This document shows, in pieces, positions 27,283 through 36,732 of a DNA stretch of 64,000 nucleotides; the stretch's first letter is position 1; each line of letters starts with the position of its first letter. The stretch comes from Aquibaculum arenosum (GTDB lineage: Bacteria > Pseudomonadota > Alphaproteobacteria > Kiloniellales > DSM-21159), in assembly GCF_029222965.1 (NCBI RefSeq), contig NZ_JARHUD010000001.1, forward strand, positions 1 to 64,000, given 5' to 3'. The position numbers and the translations under genes were made by a program. The notes below the pieces were generated by a model that was not told the origin of the DNA, searched no databases, and worked only from the letters and a program-made list of their open reading frames with translations.

Positions 27283-28056
27283 ATGCAAGTGATCGCCGAG
27301 GCCATCGGCCACGACTACGGCCCCTTGCCGGTGCTGGAGAACGTCGATCTCGCGGTGCGCGAGGGCGAGGTTTTGGCGATCATCGGCCCATCGGGCTGCG
27401 GCAAGTCCACGCTCCTGTCCATTCTGGGTGGCCTGCTCCAGCCCAGTCGGGGACGGGTGCTGCTCAAGGGGCAGCCGCAGGCCGACTGCCTCAATCCGCT
27501 GACCTTCGTTTTCCAGGACTTTGCCCTGCTGCCCTGGCGCTCGGTGGCGGGCAATGTGGAACTGGTGCTGGAGCATCACCGCCTCGGCAGCGCGGAGCGA
27601 CGCCGTCGCGTAGCCGACGCCTTGGCCCGTACGGGTCTTTCGGATTTTGCCGCTGCGCTGCCCAAGCAGCTCTCGGGCGGCATGCGTCAACGCGTCGGCA
27701 TCGCGCGCGCTCTGGCGGTGCGGCCGGCGGTGCTGCTGTTGGACGAGCCGCTTTCCGCCCTGGATGCCCAGACCCGCGAGCTGCTACTGGAGGACTTCGA
27801 AAGTCTCTGGGTGCGAGAGCGCACGACGGCGATTTACGTCACCCACAATCTCTCGGAGGCCTTGCGGCTGGCGGACCGGGTCGCGGTCTTCTCCCGCCGG
27901 CCGGGGCGCCTCAAGGAACTGGTGGAGATCCCCCTGCCGCGCGGTCAGCGCAGCGGCGCCCAGGCCCAGGTCGAGCTGGCGGCGTTGCACGATCGCCTCT
28001 GGGGCCTGATCCGCGCCGAGGCGCAATCCGCCGTAACGGAGCTGGAACATGGCTGA
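27283..28056 (+). CDS. ABC transporter ATP-binding protein (SsuB/TauB-like)
   Basis: A 257-residue ATPase of an import system. The ATG at 27283 follows the binding-protein gene by 55 bases. Walker A is GPSGCGKST, the Q-loop is VFQDFALLPWRSV, the signature is LSGGMRQRVGIARAL, Walker B is VLLLDEPLSALD and the switch His is in YVTHNLSEALRL. The Q-loop 'LLPW' and overall length match the nitrate/sulfonate/taurine branch. It should power the permease encoded next, whose start overlaps its end by eight bases. Confidence 0.93.
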   Translation: MQVIAEAIGHDYGPLPVLENVDLAVREGEVLAIIGPSGCGKSTLLSILGGLLQPSRGRVLLKGQPQADCLNPLTFVFQDFALLPWRSVAGNVELVLEHHRLGSAERRRRVADALARTGLSDFAAALPKQLSGGMRQRVGIARALAVRPAVLLLDEPLSALDAQTRELLLEDFESLWVRERTTAIYVTHNLSEALRLADRVAVFSRRPGRLKELVEIPLPRGQRSGAQAQVELAALHDRLWGLIRAEAQSAVTELEHG

Positions 28057-28840
28057 GGCGGTGCGCGAACTGAAGTTTCGCGGCGGCGGCTTCGCGCCGG
28101 GGCGCAAGCGCTGGACGGCGCTGGTCTTCTTCGCCCTGGTGCTGGGAATCTGGCAACTGGCCGGCAGCCGCGGCTGGGTTAGCCCGCTGTTCCTGCCCAG
28201 CCCGTTGGCCATCTTCGAGGCGCTGCGGGCCGAGGCGATCAGTGGCAATCTCTGGATCCATCTGACGGCGTCCCTGCAGCGCATCGGGCTGGGCTGGGTG
28301 CTGGGCACGCTGGCCGGGCTGGCGCTGGGCCTGGCGATGGGGCTTTTCACGCTGGCCCGCTCGGTTGGGCTGCCGCTGGTCTCGGCTTTCTTCCCGATCC
28401 CGAAGATTGCGCTGCTGCCGCTGTTCATCCTTTGGTTCGGCATCGGCGAGGCCTCCAAGCTGGTGACCATCGGCATGGGCGTCTTCTTCCCCACCGTGGT
28501 CGCGGCCTATTCCGGCGTGGACACGGTGCCGCGCAATCTGGTGCGCATGGCCCAGTCCTTTAGTCTGCCCTATTCGGCCATCGTTTGGAAGGTGGTCCTG
28601 CCGGGCGCCATGGCCACCATCGTGGCCGGGTTCCGCATCACGGTCTCCCTGGCGCTTATCCTGGTGGTGGCGGCGGAAATGATTGGGGCGGAGTACGGGC
28701 TTGGCGCCTTCATCATCTCGGCCGGACACCTGATGATGACCGACCGGCTGCTGGGCGGCGTGGTCTGCCTCTCGATCCTCGGCCTGCTCGCCGGCACCGG
28801 CATCACTCTTCTGGAGCGTCGCCTGCTTCACTGGCGTTGA
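28049..28840 (+). CDS. ABC transporter permease (SsuC/TauC-like)
   Basis: A 263-residue inner membrane permease with about six transmembrane helices. The EAA loop contacting the ATPase is seen as VPRNLVRMAQSFSLPYSAIVWKVVLPGA (split by the helix), and IPKIALLPLFILWFGIGEASK is the usual family segment. It overlaps the ATPase gene by eight bases, so translation is probably coupled. It completes the importer. Its last 38 bases overlap the convergent DUF4169 gene. Confidence 0.93.
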   Translation: MAEAVRELKFRGGGFAPGRKRWTALVFFALVLGIWQLAGSRGWVSPLFLPSPLAIFEALRAEAISGNLWIHLTASLQRIGLGWVLGTLAGLALGLAMGLFTLARSVGLPLVSAFFPIPKIALLPLFILWFGIGEASKLVTIGMGVFFPTVVAAYSGVDTVPRNLVRMAQSFSLPYSAIVWKVVLPGAMATIVAGFRITVSLALILVVAAEMIGAEYGLGAFIISAGHLMMTDRLLGGVVCLSILGLLAGTGITLLERRLLHWR

Positions 28841-29024
28841 GCGCTGCATTCCGCTCCAGGCGGTGGCCCTCCAGGCGAGCCTCCTCTTTCTGCCGACGGC
28901 TGGCCTCCGTGGCGCGTTCCTGCTTGCTGCGGCCAAAGTGGCTGCGCCTTTGGGCGGCCTCCGACGCCGCCTCGGCGCGCTGCTTGCCCTTGCGCGCCTG
29001 GCGCAGGTTGATGATTTCCGCCAT
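28803..29024 (-). CDS. DUF4169 family small protein
   Basis: A 73-residue protein. An in-frame ATG seven codons upstream exists, but the ATG at 29024 has AGGAGG close by and begins MAEIINLRQARKGKQR, the typical start of this alphaproteobacterial family. Further family-like residues are RRSHFGRSKQER and LEGHRLE. The protein is almost all charged helix with no membrane segment and an acidic C-terminus. Function is unknown. The 3' end overlaps the permease gene on the other strand by 38 bases. Confidence 0.85.
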   Translation of the reverse strand: MAEIINLRQARKGKQRAEAASEAAQRRSHFGRSKQERATEASRRQKEEARLEGHRLERNAALNASEAGDAPEE

Positions 29025-29230
29025 CGGCGTCCTCCTGCCTTCCACTTCTGCACCGCAGCAGACCCACCGCGTAACGCTGCGGCCTGAATGTCACGCTGGT
29101 CGCTAAACCGCGGGAGTTCTTGCGATAGCCATGCCACGCTTCGTTGCGCAACTGCAACAGAGACCTTAGGCTGCGGCCGTTCAGACCCGGTTTTTGTTGA
29201 AGAGGGTGCCTTGCAAAACCGGCATCCGGG

Positions 29231-32200
29231 GTGCCGCCCTTGAGAGCGCTGCTGCTCGCCCTGCTGTCGCTGATGCTGCTGGCCGTCGTCGCCGTGGCGG
29301 TGGTACCGGGCTTTATCGACTGGCAGGCCGCCAAGCCCCGCCTCGAAGCGGAGCTGTCGCGCGTGCTCGGCCGGGATGTGGCGGTGGACGGCGCCCTCTC
29401 CCTGCGCCTGCTGCCGCGGCCCTGGCTCACCGCCGAGGGTCTGCGGGTCGCCAATCGCGCCGAGGGTTCGGAACCGGAACTGCTGCGGGTCGCCCGCCTG
29501 GAGATGCGGGTTGCGGCCCTGCCGCTCATCTCCGGGCAGGTCGAGGTGCAGTCGCTACGCCTGGTGCGTCCCGTGCTCCTGCTCGAGCGTCTGCCCGACG
29601 GCGGTGGCAACTGGCTCAACGAGGATGGAACGCTGCTGCTTGGCCGTTCGGCGCGGTTCATCGAGGCCTTGAGTCTGGAAGCGGTGGAGCTTCGCGATGC
29701 GGAAATGGTCTGGCGCGACCATCGTGCCGGTCAGGAGGAACGCCTTTCGAGCATCGATGCCCGGCTGACGGCCGAAAGTCTGCCGGGGCCGCTCTCGGCC
29801 GAGGGTCGACTGCGCTATCAGGACGAGGAGGTTCGCTTCGAGGTCGATCTCGGCCGACCGGACAGACAGGAACGTCAGGCAATGCGGTTGGAGCTGGGTT
29901 TGCCGGACGCCGGGGAGGCCGCCGTGCGGCTGGTCGGCCGACTCCTGCCCGGCACGGCCCTTGGCTTCGATGGCCAGGCGGAGGTGCAAGCCGCCGATGC
30001 TGGCGCCCTTCTCGATGTGCTGCCTTTCGGCCTTCTGCCCGGCTTTGAACTGTCGCGCCCGTTGCAGGCGCAGGCGTCGGTCCTGTGGGACGGGCAGGCG
30101 GCCGAGTTGGGAGAGCTGGCACTCAGCTTCGCGGAGGCCCGGCTGGAAGGGCGGGCGCGGATCCGCCCAGGGCTGGAGCCGCGGCTTGATCTCGATTTGG
30201 CGGCCCGGGTGGTAGAGCTTGACGGTTTGCTGCGGCCGGAGGTTTTGCACTGGCCGCGCCTGCAGCTTCCCGATGCGCTGACCGGCGACTTCACACTTGC
30301 CGTTGAGCGGCTGCGCTGGCGCGGAGAGACCTTGCGCCGGCTGGAGCTTGCCGGCCGCTTTGCTGGTGACACCCTGGTGCTGGATGAAGCCGGGGTGCAG
30401 TTGCCTGGTTCGAGTCACGCCTCCTTCGCTGGTCTCTGGCGTCTGGGCAGCGATGCGCCGGGCCTGACGGGGAGGGTGCAGGCGCGCTCCACCAATCTCC
30501 GTGCGCAGTTGGACTGGCTTGGTGTCCCGGTGGACTCCATCGAAGCGGAGCGCCTTCGCCGCTTTGCGCTTTCCGCCCAACTGGAGGCGGGTCCGGACCT
30601 CGTAACACTGAGCGCTCTGGCGCTGGACCTCGATTTGACCCAGATCACCGGCGGCCTCGCCTTTGCGCCTCGGGCGCGTCCGGGCCTGGGCCTGCGCCTG
30701 CAGGCCGATGAGGTCAATCTGGACGCCTACATCGCACCGCGCTGGCTGCAGCAGCGAGATTGGTTGGATGCCTTCGATGCCAACTTCGACCTCTCAGCCG
30801 AGCGGCTGACGCTGAAGGGGCGCCGGGCGCAGTCGGTGGCTGTGGACGGCGCTTTGCGCGGGGGAAGCCTTGATCTCGCGGGTCTGCGCATTGGCGACCT
30901 GGCGGGCGCCACGATCCAGGCGAGCGGGCGCCTTGATGGCCTCTCAGATCCGCGCCCGCGCCTGCAGGACAGCGGGTTCCAGGCCGAAATCCCCGACAGT
31001 GCCCGCTTCCTGGAGGATCTGGCACTCGGCGCGCCGCCACTGCTGCATCGTCTGGGGGCCGTGGTGATGGCCGGGTCTCTGGCCAGTGAAGAGGCGGCGG
31101 CTGAACTGGCGCTGGATCTAACGGCGCTGGGAGCCGCGGCGCGCCTGTCACTGCGCAGCAGCTTGGACGGGGAGGAAAGGAAGATCGAGTCCGGGGAGTT
31201 GGCGGTCGATGATCTTTCACCCAATGCTGCGGCACGCTTACTCGGCCATGCCGGCCGTCTGCCTGAGTCCGACGCACGCCTGGAGCTGACAAGCGTCTTT
31301 GCTGGTAGCGCGGACCGTCTGGAGCACCGCACCCGCCTGGCTCTCGATGGCGGCGTGCTGCAGCTGGATGGACACCTCAGTCAGGCCTGGTCCCCCGCTG
31401 CGCGACTGGAGGCCGATCTGCGGCTGCAGCATGAGGATTGGCTGCGCTTGGCCGGACTGCTGATACCCGAAGTTCCGACCCTGCCACCGGGGCCGCTCGA
31501 CCTGGAGGGGCATCTGCGCGCCGACGCGGCAGAACTGGCCTTGGAGGCGGCTCAGGGCAGCCTGGCTGAGCTTGCCGTAAAGGGGGATCTGACCTGGAGC
31601 CGGAGCGCGGCGCGTCCAAGGCTCGATCTTGTGCTGGAAACGGGCGCCATGACAGGCACATGGTTGTCACCCCTGTTGCCTATCGCCTTGACGGCGCCGG
31701 AGCGCTGGCGTGACGCCGACGGCAGCTGGTCACGCCAGCCCATCGATCCAGCAGCGCTCCAGGCCTTCGATCTGGCTGCCGATCTCAAAATTGCGCGCCT
31801 GGCGCTGGGACGCCTGGCTCTGGAAAACGTGACAGTGGTGCTGGAGCGCGCCGGCGGTCGCCTGAGCCTGAGCGACCTGCAAGGCTCGCTGGGTGCTGGT
31901 CGCGTCTCCGTGAATGGTCAGCTGGCACAGACCGGTCTGGATCGTTTGGCTCTTGCGCTCGAGTTGGAAGGTGCGGCCCTTCCCCTTGCGGCGATTGCGC
32001 AAGGGAGCGCATGGGGGGACGGCGATCCGGCAGGCAGTGTCGGTCTCGCGCTGAACCTGGCGACGCAGGGCAGTTCCGTGGCGCAGCTTGTCGCCGGTCT
32101 GGAGGGCGCGGCGGAATTGGATGGCGCGTTCCACTGGCGCAATGTGCCGGAGGGCGGTGAGCCGCCGCTACTGGAGGAGTTGCTGCAGGCCTTGCAAGCA

Positions 32201-32527
32201 CGCGAGGGCCGGGCGCGCGGGCATCTTTCGGCCGAGGCCGGTGTGATTCGCACCGGCGATTTGGCGCTGATTGGTGAAGAGCGCTTCTTGAACTTCGATG
32301 GTGTGCTGGCGGATCTGCAGCGGCAGCGAAGCACGCTGACCATCGAGGTGCGCGCACCCGGCGCCACACAACCCGTCGGCCGGCTGCGCATCGGCGGGCC
32401 GTTGGATGCGCTGGATCTGCGCTGGGAGGCTCGGGAAACCGCAGCCGAACCGCTGCAGCTCACTCCTCTGCCGGCTGTGTCGCCTGCGCCAGCTTCTCGC
32501 GTAGACGCCGCACCACATAGACCCTGA
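29231..32527 (+). CDS. AsmA family protein
   Basis: A 1098-residue envelope protein. It starts at GTG 29231 (a TTG at 29240 is an alternative). One N-terminal hydrophobic helix (about 4-28) anchors it in the inner membrane; the rest is periplasmic. The segment FIDWQAAKPRLEAELSRVLGRDVAVDGALSLRLLP is the conserved AsmA start, and the C-terminus has the long beta-rich repeats expected of a lipid-bridging AsmA-like protein. E. coli relatives affect outer-membrane lipid transport and assembly. The last 68 bases overlap a convergent small regulator gene. The region 29025-29230 upstream (206 bases) shows no gene. Confidence 0.9.
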   Translation: MPPLRALLLALLSLMLLAVVAVAVVPGFIDWQAAKPRLEAELSRVLGRDVAVDGALSLRLLPRPWLTAEGLRVANRAEGSEPELLRVARLEMRVAALPLISGQVEVQSLRLVRPVLLLERLPDGGGNWLNEDGTLLLGRSARFIEALSLEAVELRDAEMVWRDHRAGQEERLSSIDARLTAESLPGPLSAEGRLRYQDEEVRFEVDLGRPDRQERQAMRLELGLPDAGEAAVRLVGRLLPGTALGFDGQAEVQAADAGALLDVLPFGLLPGFELSRPLQAQASVLWDGQAAELGELALSFAEARLEGRARIRPGLEPRLDLDLAARVVELDGLLRPEVLHWPRLQLPDALTGDFTLAVERLRWRGETLRRLELAGRFAGDTLVLDEAGVQLPGSSHASFAGLWRLGSDAPGLTGRVQARSTNLRAQLDWLGVPVDSIEAERLRRFALSAQLEAGPDLVTLSALALDLDLTQITGGLAFAPRARPGLGLRLQADEVNLDAYIAPRWLQQRDWLDAFDANFDLSAERLTLKGRRAQSVAVDGALRGGSLDLAGLRIGDLAGATIQASGRLDGLSDPRPRLQDSGFQAEIPDSARFLEDLALGAPPLLHRLGAVVMAGSLASEEAAAELALDLTALGAAARLSLRSSLDGEERKIESGELAVDDLSPNAAARLLGHAGRLPESDARLELTSVFAGSADRLEHRTRLALDGGVLQLDGHLSQAWSPAARLEADLRLQHEDWLRLAGLLIPEVPTLPPGPLDLEGHLRADAAELALEAAQGSLAELAVKGDLTWSRSAARPRLDLVLETGAMTGTWLSPLLPIALTAPERWRDADGSWSRQPIDPAALQAFDLAADLKIARLALGRLALENVTVVLERAGGRLSLSDLQGSLGAGRVSVNGQLAQTGLDRLALALELEGAALPLAAIAQGSAWGDGDPAGSVGLALNLATQGSSVAQLVAGLEGAAELDGAFHWRNVPEGGEPPLLEELLQALQAREGRARGHLSAEAGVIRTGDLALIGEERFLNFDGVLADLQRQRSTLTIEVRAPGATQPVGRLRIGGPLDALDLRWEARETAAEPLQLTPLPAVSPAPASRVDAAPHRP

Positions 32528-32726
32528 TGGCGCCAGAGAGGCCGATGGTGGTCTCGCCCTCGGCCACGCGCTCGCGATCCAGGCGGGCGATCAGCGCTTG
32601 CAGGGAGAGGCCTTCCTCGGCGGCAAGGCGCTTGAGCTCATCCCAGAAAACCTGCTCAACCGAAAGAGAGGTGCGGTGCCCGGCCAGCGTCACCGAACGC
32701 TTGCGCAGCCGGCCGGGCGCGGTCAC
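32460..32726 (-). CDS. Ribbon-helix-helix protein (RHH_4-type)
   Basis: An 88-residue protein starting at GTG. RKRSVTLAGHRTSLSVEQVFWDELKRLAAEEGLSLQALI fits the ribbon-helix-helix DNA-binding fold of the RHH_4 family: a short strand, then two helices. These are probable transcriptional regulators, dimeric, with targets unknown. It begins five bases after the fumC stop, so it is presumably in the fumC transcript. Its C-terminal end is antisense to the last 68 bases of the AsmA gene. Confidence 0.85.
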   Translation of the reverse strand: MTAPGRLRKRSVTLAGHRTSLSVEQVFWDELKRLAAEEGLSLQALIARLDRERVAEGETTIGLSGAIRVYVVRRLREKLAQATQPAEE

Positions 32727-32731
32727 GGGTT

Positions 32732-34141
32732 TCAGCTCCGCTTGCGCGGGCCGATCATCTCTTCAGGGCGCACCCATGCATCGAACTGCTCAGCGGTGAG
32801 CAAACCCAGTTCCACGGCTGCCTGCTTCAAGGTGGTGTTCTCGGTGTAGGCCTTCTTGGCCACCTTGGCAGCGTTGTCATAGCCGATGTGGGGGTTGAGC
32901 GCGGTCACCAGCATCAGCGACTCGCGCATTAGGGTGCCGATGCGCTCCTCGTTGGCTTCGGTGCCGGCGATGCAGTTGTCCAGGAAGGACTCGGCCGCGT
33001 CGCCGATCAGACGTGCCGACTGCACCAGATTATAGACCATCACCGGCTTGAAGACGTTGAGCTCGAAGTGGCCGTTGGATCCGGCCACGGTGATGGTCGT
33101 GTGATTGCCCATCACCTGGGCGCAGACCATGGTCATGGCCTCGGCCTGGGTCGGATTGACCTTGCCCGGCATGATCGAGGAGCCGGGCTCGTTGGCGGGC
33201 AGCAGCAGTTCGCCGAGACCACAACGCGGGCCGGAACCCAACAGACGCACGTCGTTGGCGATCTTCATCAGGGAGACGGAAACGGTGTTGAGCGCCCCCG
33301 AGGCCTCCACCACCGCATCGTGGGCAGCGAGGGCCTCGAACTTGTTGGCGGCCGTGCGGAAGGGCAGGCCGGTGATCTTCGCCACTTCTTCCGCGAAGGC
33401 TTCGGCGAAGCCTTCCATGGCGTTGAGGCCCGTGCCCACTGCGGTGCCGCCCTGTGCCAGTTCCATCAGCCGGTCCAGCGAGCCCTCAATGCGGGCGATG
33501 CCGTATTCCACCTGCTTTGCGTAGCCGGAGAACTCCTGCCCCAGGGTCAGCGGCGTCGCGTCCATCAGGTGGGTGCGGCCGATCTTGATGATCTTGTCAA
33601 ACGCCGCAGCCTTCTCGCTCAGCCCCGCGTGCAGGCGGCGCAGCTTCGGCAGAGTGGTTCCGGTCAAGGTCTCGACCGAGGCGATGTGCATAACCGAGGG
33701 GAAGGTGTCGTTCGACGACTGCCCCATGTTGCAGTGATCGTTCGGATGGACCGGGCTCTTGCCGCCGCGCTGACCGCTCAGGATCTCGTTGGCCCGTCCG
33801 GCGATCACCTCGTTGGCGTTCATGTTGGACTGAGTGCCGGAGCCGGTTTGCCAAACCACCAGCGGGAAATGATCGGTCAGCTTGCCGTCCACCACCTCCT
33901 GGGCCGCCTGGCACATGGCCTCACCCAGTTTGGCGTCGAGCACGCCCAGCGCCATGTTGCTGCGAGCTGCGGCCAGCTTCTGGATGCCAAGCGCCCGCAC
34001 CACGGGCTCCGGCATGCGCTCTCCGCCGATGCGGAAGTTCTGCAACGAGCGTTGGGTCTGGGCGCCCCAATAGCGGTCCGCGGGGACCGCTATGTCACCC
34101 ATGGAATCGCTTTCGATGCGCGTGTCGGTGCTGTCGGCCAT
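32732..34141 (-). CDS. fumC: Fumarate hydratase class II
   Basis: A 469-residue iron-independent fumarase that interconverts fumarate and L-malate in the TCA cycle. The ATG at 34141 is chosen over an upstream extension to 34216 because [32 protein letters not shown] is the usual start (signature in two parts here). Active-site elements are present: [28 protein letters not shown], and the flexible catalytic loop [13 protein letters not shown]. The homotetramer works in the cytoplasm. It is followed within five bases by the RHH regulator gene. Confidence 0.96.
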   Translation of the reverse strand: MADSTDTRIESDSMGDIAVPADRYWGAQTQRSLQNFRIGGERMPEPVVRALGIQKLAAARSNMALGVLDAKLGEAMCQAAQEVVDGKLTDHFPLVVWQTGSGTQSNMNANEVIAGRANEILSGQRGGKSPVHPNDHCNMGQSSNDTFPSVMHIASVETLTGTTLPKLRRLHAGLSEKAAAFDKIIKIGRTHLMDATPLTLGQEFSGYAKQVEYGIARIEGSLDRLMELAQGGTAVGTGLNAMEGFAEAFAEEVAKITGLPFRTAANKFEALAAHDAVVEASGALNTVSVSLMKIANDVRLLGSGPRCGLGELLLPANEPGSSIMPGKVNPTQAEAMTMVCAQVMGNHTTITVAGSNGHFELNVFKPVMVYNLVQSARLIGDAAESFLDNCIAGTEANEERIGTLMRESLMLVTALNPHIGYDNAAKVAKKAYTENTTLKQAAVELGLLTAEQFDAWVRPEEMIGPRKRS

Positions 34142-34241
34142 GGTGCTCCTCCGGCTGCTCAGGCGGGTCTGGCGCCCTTGTACCATGCCGGCGCGCGGCG
34201 GCAACGCCCCCTGCACGCCCCAAGCACCACAGTAGAGCCGA

Positions 34242-34505
34242 TCAGGCTGCGCGTGGCCGCCGCTTCAGCACCACCACTTCTGGCGCGCTGCGTGGCACGC
34301 CCTTGCGCGTGGTTGTGAGGGTGAAGCGCGAGCGGGCGCGCTGCGGCTTGCGCTGAGCATGCCAACTGCGCACCTCTTCGAGGTCGAGGCCCATCAGCGA
34401 GGCAACGATTTCCAGCTGTTCCTCAGGTTCCTGAGACAGCCCCTCAGCAGCGGCGAGGGCTTCTTCCATCTCCGGCGGTTCGTATTTGGTGCGGTACTGG
34501 GCCAT
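34242..34505 (-). CDS. Small hypothetical protein
   Basis: An 87-residue protein beginning at the ATG at 34505, nine bases after a GAGGAG ribosome site; longer starts on the same frame have no such site. It is acidic in the first half ([15 protein letters not shown], then [13 protein letters not shown]) and strongly basic in the second. The middle resembles a short helical regulator domain but I recognise no family. It is on the same strand and 100 bases upstream of fumC. The 34506-34851 stretch (346 bases) between this gene and tRNA-Leu shows no convincing gene. Confidence 0.6.
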   Translation of the reverse strand: MAQYRTKYEPPEMEEALAAAEGLSQEPEEQLEIVASLMGLDLEEVRSWHAQRKPQRARSRFTLTTTRKGVPRSAPEVVVLKRRPRAA

Positions 34506-34851
34506 TCCTGTCATCTCCTCAAGCACGTGCGGCCTTCCATTCGTTGCAGATAGGTTTGCGGATGCTGCGGTGCAACACAACCGACTTTCGAGTGCATCGG
34601 CCTTGAGCCCACTGCATGGCGTCCGCGAGTCGCTGCCGGGAAAAGCGGCCCCTGTCGGCGATATAGACTGGACTCACCCCGGGCGTTCGTCGTACACGCC
34701 CTGCGACACATGCGTGCCACCCGCGTGGTTGCGCAGGGCTACATATAGGACGATCGCTTCCCGGTGGCTCCTGGTTCCCTTCGCTGTCTGCGCCCGACTT
34801 GCGTTCGCCCACGGGCGGCCGAGACGGGGGCGGCGCGAACCGGGGGCTGGA

Positions 34852-34934
34852 GCGGGCGTGGCGGAACTGGTAGACGCGCTGGTTTTAGGTACCAGTGGGC
34901 AACCGTGGGGGTTCGAGTCCCTCCGCCCGCACCA
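34852..34934 (+). tRNA. tRNA-Leu (anticodon UAG)
   Basis: A class II tRNA of 83 nt with encoded CCA. The acceptor arms pair perfectly (GCGGGCG at 34852-34858 with CGCCCGC at 34924-34930), the anticodon stem is CTGGT/ACCAG with loop TTTAGGT, giving anticodon UAG, and a T arm GGGGGTTCGAGTCCCTC is present along with the longer variable arm expected for leucine. It reads CUA codons. It lies about 100 bases upstream of the trigger factor gene. Confidence 0.97.
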
Positions 34935-35033
34935 GAGCCGACCGGACTGCGCTTCGCCCCGTGGTATCCCTGAGCGCTGCGCGTTTCGGCGTGTGAAATT
35001 CAAAGCTAGTCAGACGAAAGAGGCCCCACCCTC

Positions 35034-36524
35034 ATGCAGGTTACCGAGACCCTGGCCGAAGGCCTGAAGCGCGAATACAAGGTCGTGATCAGCGCCGCCG
35101 ACATCGACGAGAAGGTGGGCGCGCGCCTTGAGAAGCTCAAAGACGAGGTCCGCATCCCCGGTTTCCGGCCGGGCAAGGTGCCAACCTCCCTGGTGAAGAA
35201 GCGCTTCGGCCAGGCCGTCCTGGGTGAGGTGCTGCAGAATGCCCTCCAGGATTCCTCCAAGCAGGCGCTGGACGAGCGCGGTCTGCGCCCGGCTGCCCAG
35301 CCGGACGTCGAAGTTGTCTCCTTCGAGGAGGGCAAGGATCTCGAGTACGATCTCAAGCTGGAGATCCTGCCCGAGATCGAGCCGATCGCCTTTGAAGAGA
35401 TCGAGCTGGAGCGCGTGGTGGTGGAGCCCACCGATGAGCAGGTGCAGGAAGGTCTTGACCGTCTGGCCCAGCAGCAGCGCAGCACCAAGCCGCTCGAGGA
35501 AGAGCGGCCGGCGGCAAGCGGTGATGTGCTGGTCGTCGACTTCAAGGGCACGGTGGACGGCGAAGCCTTCCCGGGCATGGAAGCCGAGGATCATCACCTG
35601 GAGCTGGGCTCCAACTCTTTCGTTGCCGGTTTCGAAGAGCAGCTCGTCGGCAAGAACAAGGGCGATGATGTGGAGGTGCGTGTCACCTTCCCGGAGGCCT
35701 ATGGCAACGAGAAGCTGGCCGGCAAGGAAGCCGTTTTCCAGGTTCAGGTGAAGGACGTGCTGCAGGCCGTGCCTGCCGCCATCGATGACGAACTGGCGAA
35801 AAGCCTGGGCCAGGAGTCGCTGGACGAGTTGAAGGAGCGGCTGCGCGAGTCGCTCTCAAACGAGTACCAGCAGGCCTCACGCAGCCTGATCAAGCGCAAG
35901 CTGCTCGATGCGCTGGCCGAGCGGGCGAGCTTCCCGGCGCCGGAAAAGCTGGTGGACATGGAGTTCGGCGGCATCTGGCAGCGCATCGAAGAGGATCGCA
36001 AGGCCGATCGCCTCGACGAGGAAGACAAGGGCAAGGACGAGGAGACGCTCAAGCGTGAGTATCGCGCCATCGCCGAGCGTCGGGTTCGTCTCGGCCTGCT
36101 ACTGGCCGAGGTCGGTCGACAGGAAGCCATCGAGGTCTCCCAGGAGGAGCTGCAGCAGGCGCTGATCGGCGAGATGCGCCGCTATCCGGGCCAGGAGCAG
36201 GCGCTCTTTGAGTTCTATCAGAAGAACCCGGCCGCTCTTGCCAACCTGCGCGGCCCGCTGCTCGAGGAAAAGGTCGTCGACCACATCCTCGAGAAGGCGA
36301 AGGTGAGCGAGCGCACGACCGATCGCGACGGCCTGATGGCCGAGTTGGAGGCGATCGACAGTGCGCCGGAAGTCCCGAGCCAAGCCAGCTCAGAAGCTGC
36401 CGCTCCGGCCCCGGAATCAGCCCCTGAATCAGCGCCAGAATCAGATGCGGTCGCGCCGGCCGATGAGGCGGCTGCGGCCAAGACTGATGCGGGCGCTGAC
36501 GAGGACTCCGGGAAGGGCGCTTGA
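35034..36524 (+). CDS. tig: Trigger factor
   Basis: A 496-residue ribosome-associated chaperone. The ribosome-docking signature GFRPGKVP is at about 42-49, the FKBP-type peptidyl-prolyl isomerase domain follows at about 155-245 (DFKGTVDGEAFPGM, VTFPEAYGNEKLAGKEAVFQVQV split around the sheet), and the C-terminal helical arms bind nascent chains. The family is usually about 430-460 residues; the excess is an acidic tail (residues after 450) with Ala-Pro-Glu-Ser repeats from 12-nt DNA units near 36411-36445. It is followed by clpP, clpX and lon, the common alphaproteobacterial order. Confidence 0.97.
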   Translation: MQVTETLAEGLKREYKVVISAADIDEKVGARLEKLKDEVRIPGFRPGKVPTSLVKKRFGQAVLGEVLQNALQDSSKQALDERGLRPAAQPDVEVVSFEEGKDLEYDLKLEILPEIEPIAFEEIELERVVVEPTDEQVQEGLDRLAQQQRSTKPLEEERPAASGDVLVVDFKGTVDGEAFPGMEAEDHHLELGSNSFVAGFEEQLVGKNKGDDVEVRVTFPEAYGNEKLAGKEAVFQVQVKDVLQAVPAAIDDELAKSLGQESLDELKERLRESLSNEYQQASRSLIKRKLLDALAERASFPAPEKLVDMEFGGIWQRIEEDRKADRLDEEDKGKDEETLKREYRAIAERRVRLGLLLAEVGRQEAIEVSQEELQQALIGEMRRYPGQEQALFEFYQKNPAALANLRGPLLEEKVVDHILEKAKVSERTTDRDGLMAELEAIDSAPEVPSQASSEAAAPAPESAPESAPESDAVAPADEAAAAKTDAGADEDSGKGA

Positions 36525-36565
36525 GCTCTCGGGGCTGGCGCCTCACACTCTGCTTCGAATCGAAT

Positions 36566-36619
36566 GGCGTCGCCGCCGGCCACCCGGAGAGTCAGTCCGG
36601 GCAGCGCGGCGGCGACGTC
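36566..36619 (+). other. Nested perfect hairpin between tig and clpP
   Basis: An outer stem of 11 perfect pairs (CGTCGCCGCCG at 36568-36578 with CGGCGGCGACG at 36607-36617, extendable by two pairs) encloses an inner stem of six pairs (CCCGGA at 36583-36588, TCCGGG at 36596-36601) with a seven-base loop. There is no U-run after it, so it is not a standard terminator. It lies in the 208-base gap before clpP, which holds no gene. It may be a structured RNA element or a processing/attenuation signal. Confidence 0.6.
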
Positions 36620-36732
36620 GTTCCTGGCCGTTTTCGGGGAGCCTCGCTCCGGCCGGCGCGAGTTAGCGCAGCTGAGGCAAGGCGCCTCCCGGATGCGGCT
36701 GGCCTGACGCATGCCAAAGGGACCACTGGCCG

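Noticed and set aside
33068-34318. Plus-strand open frame opposite fumC
   Set aside because: Antisense to an intact fumarase gene; Gly/His/Arg-rich without motifs.
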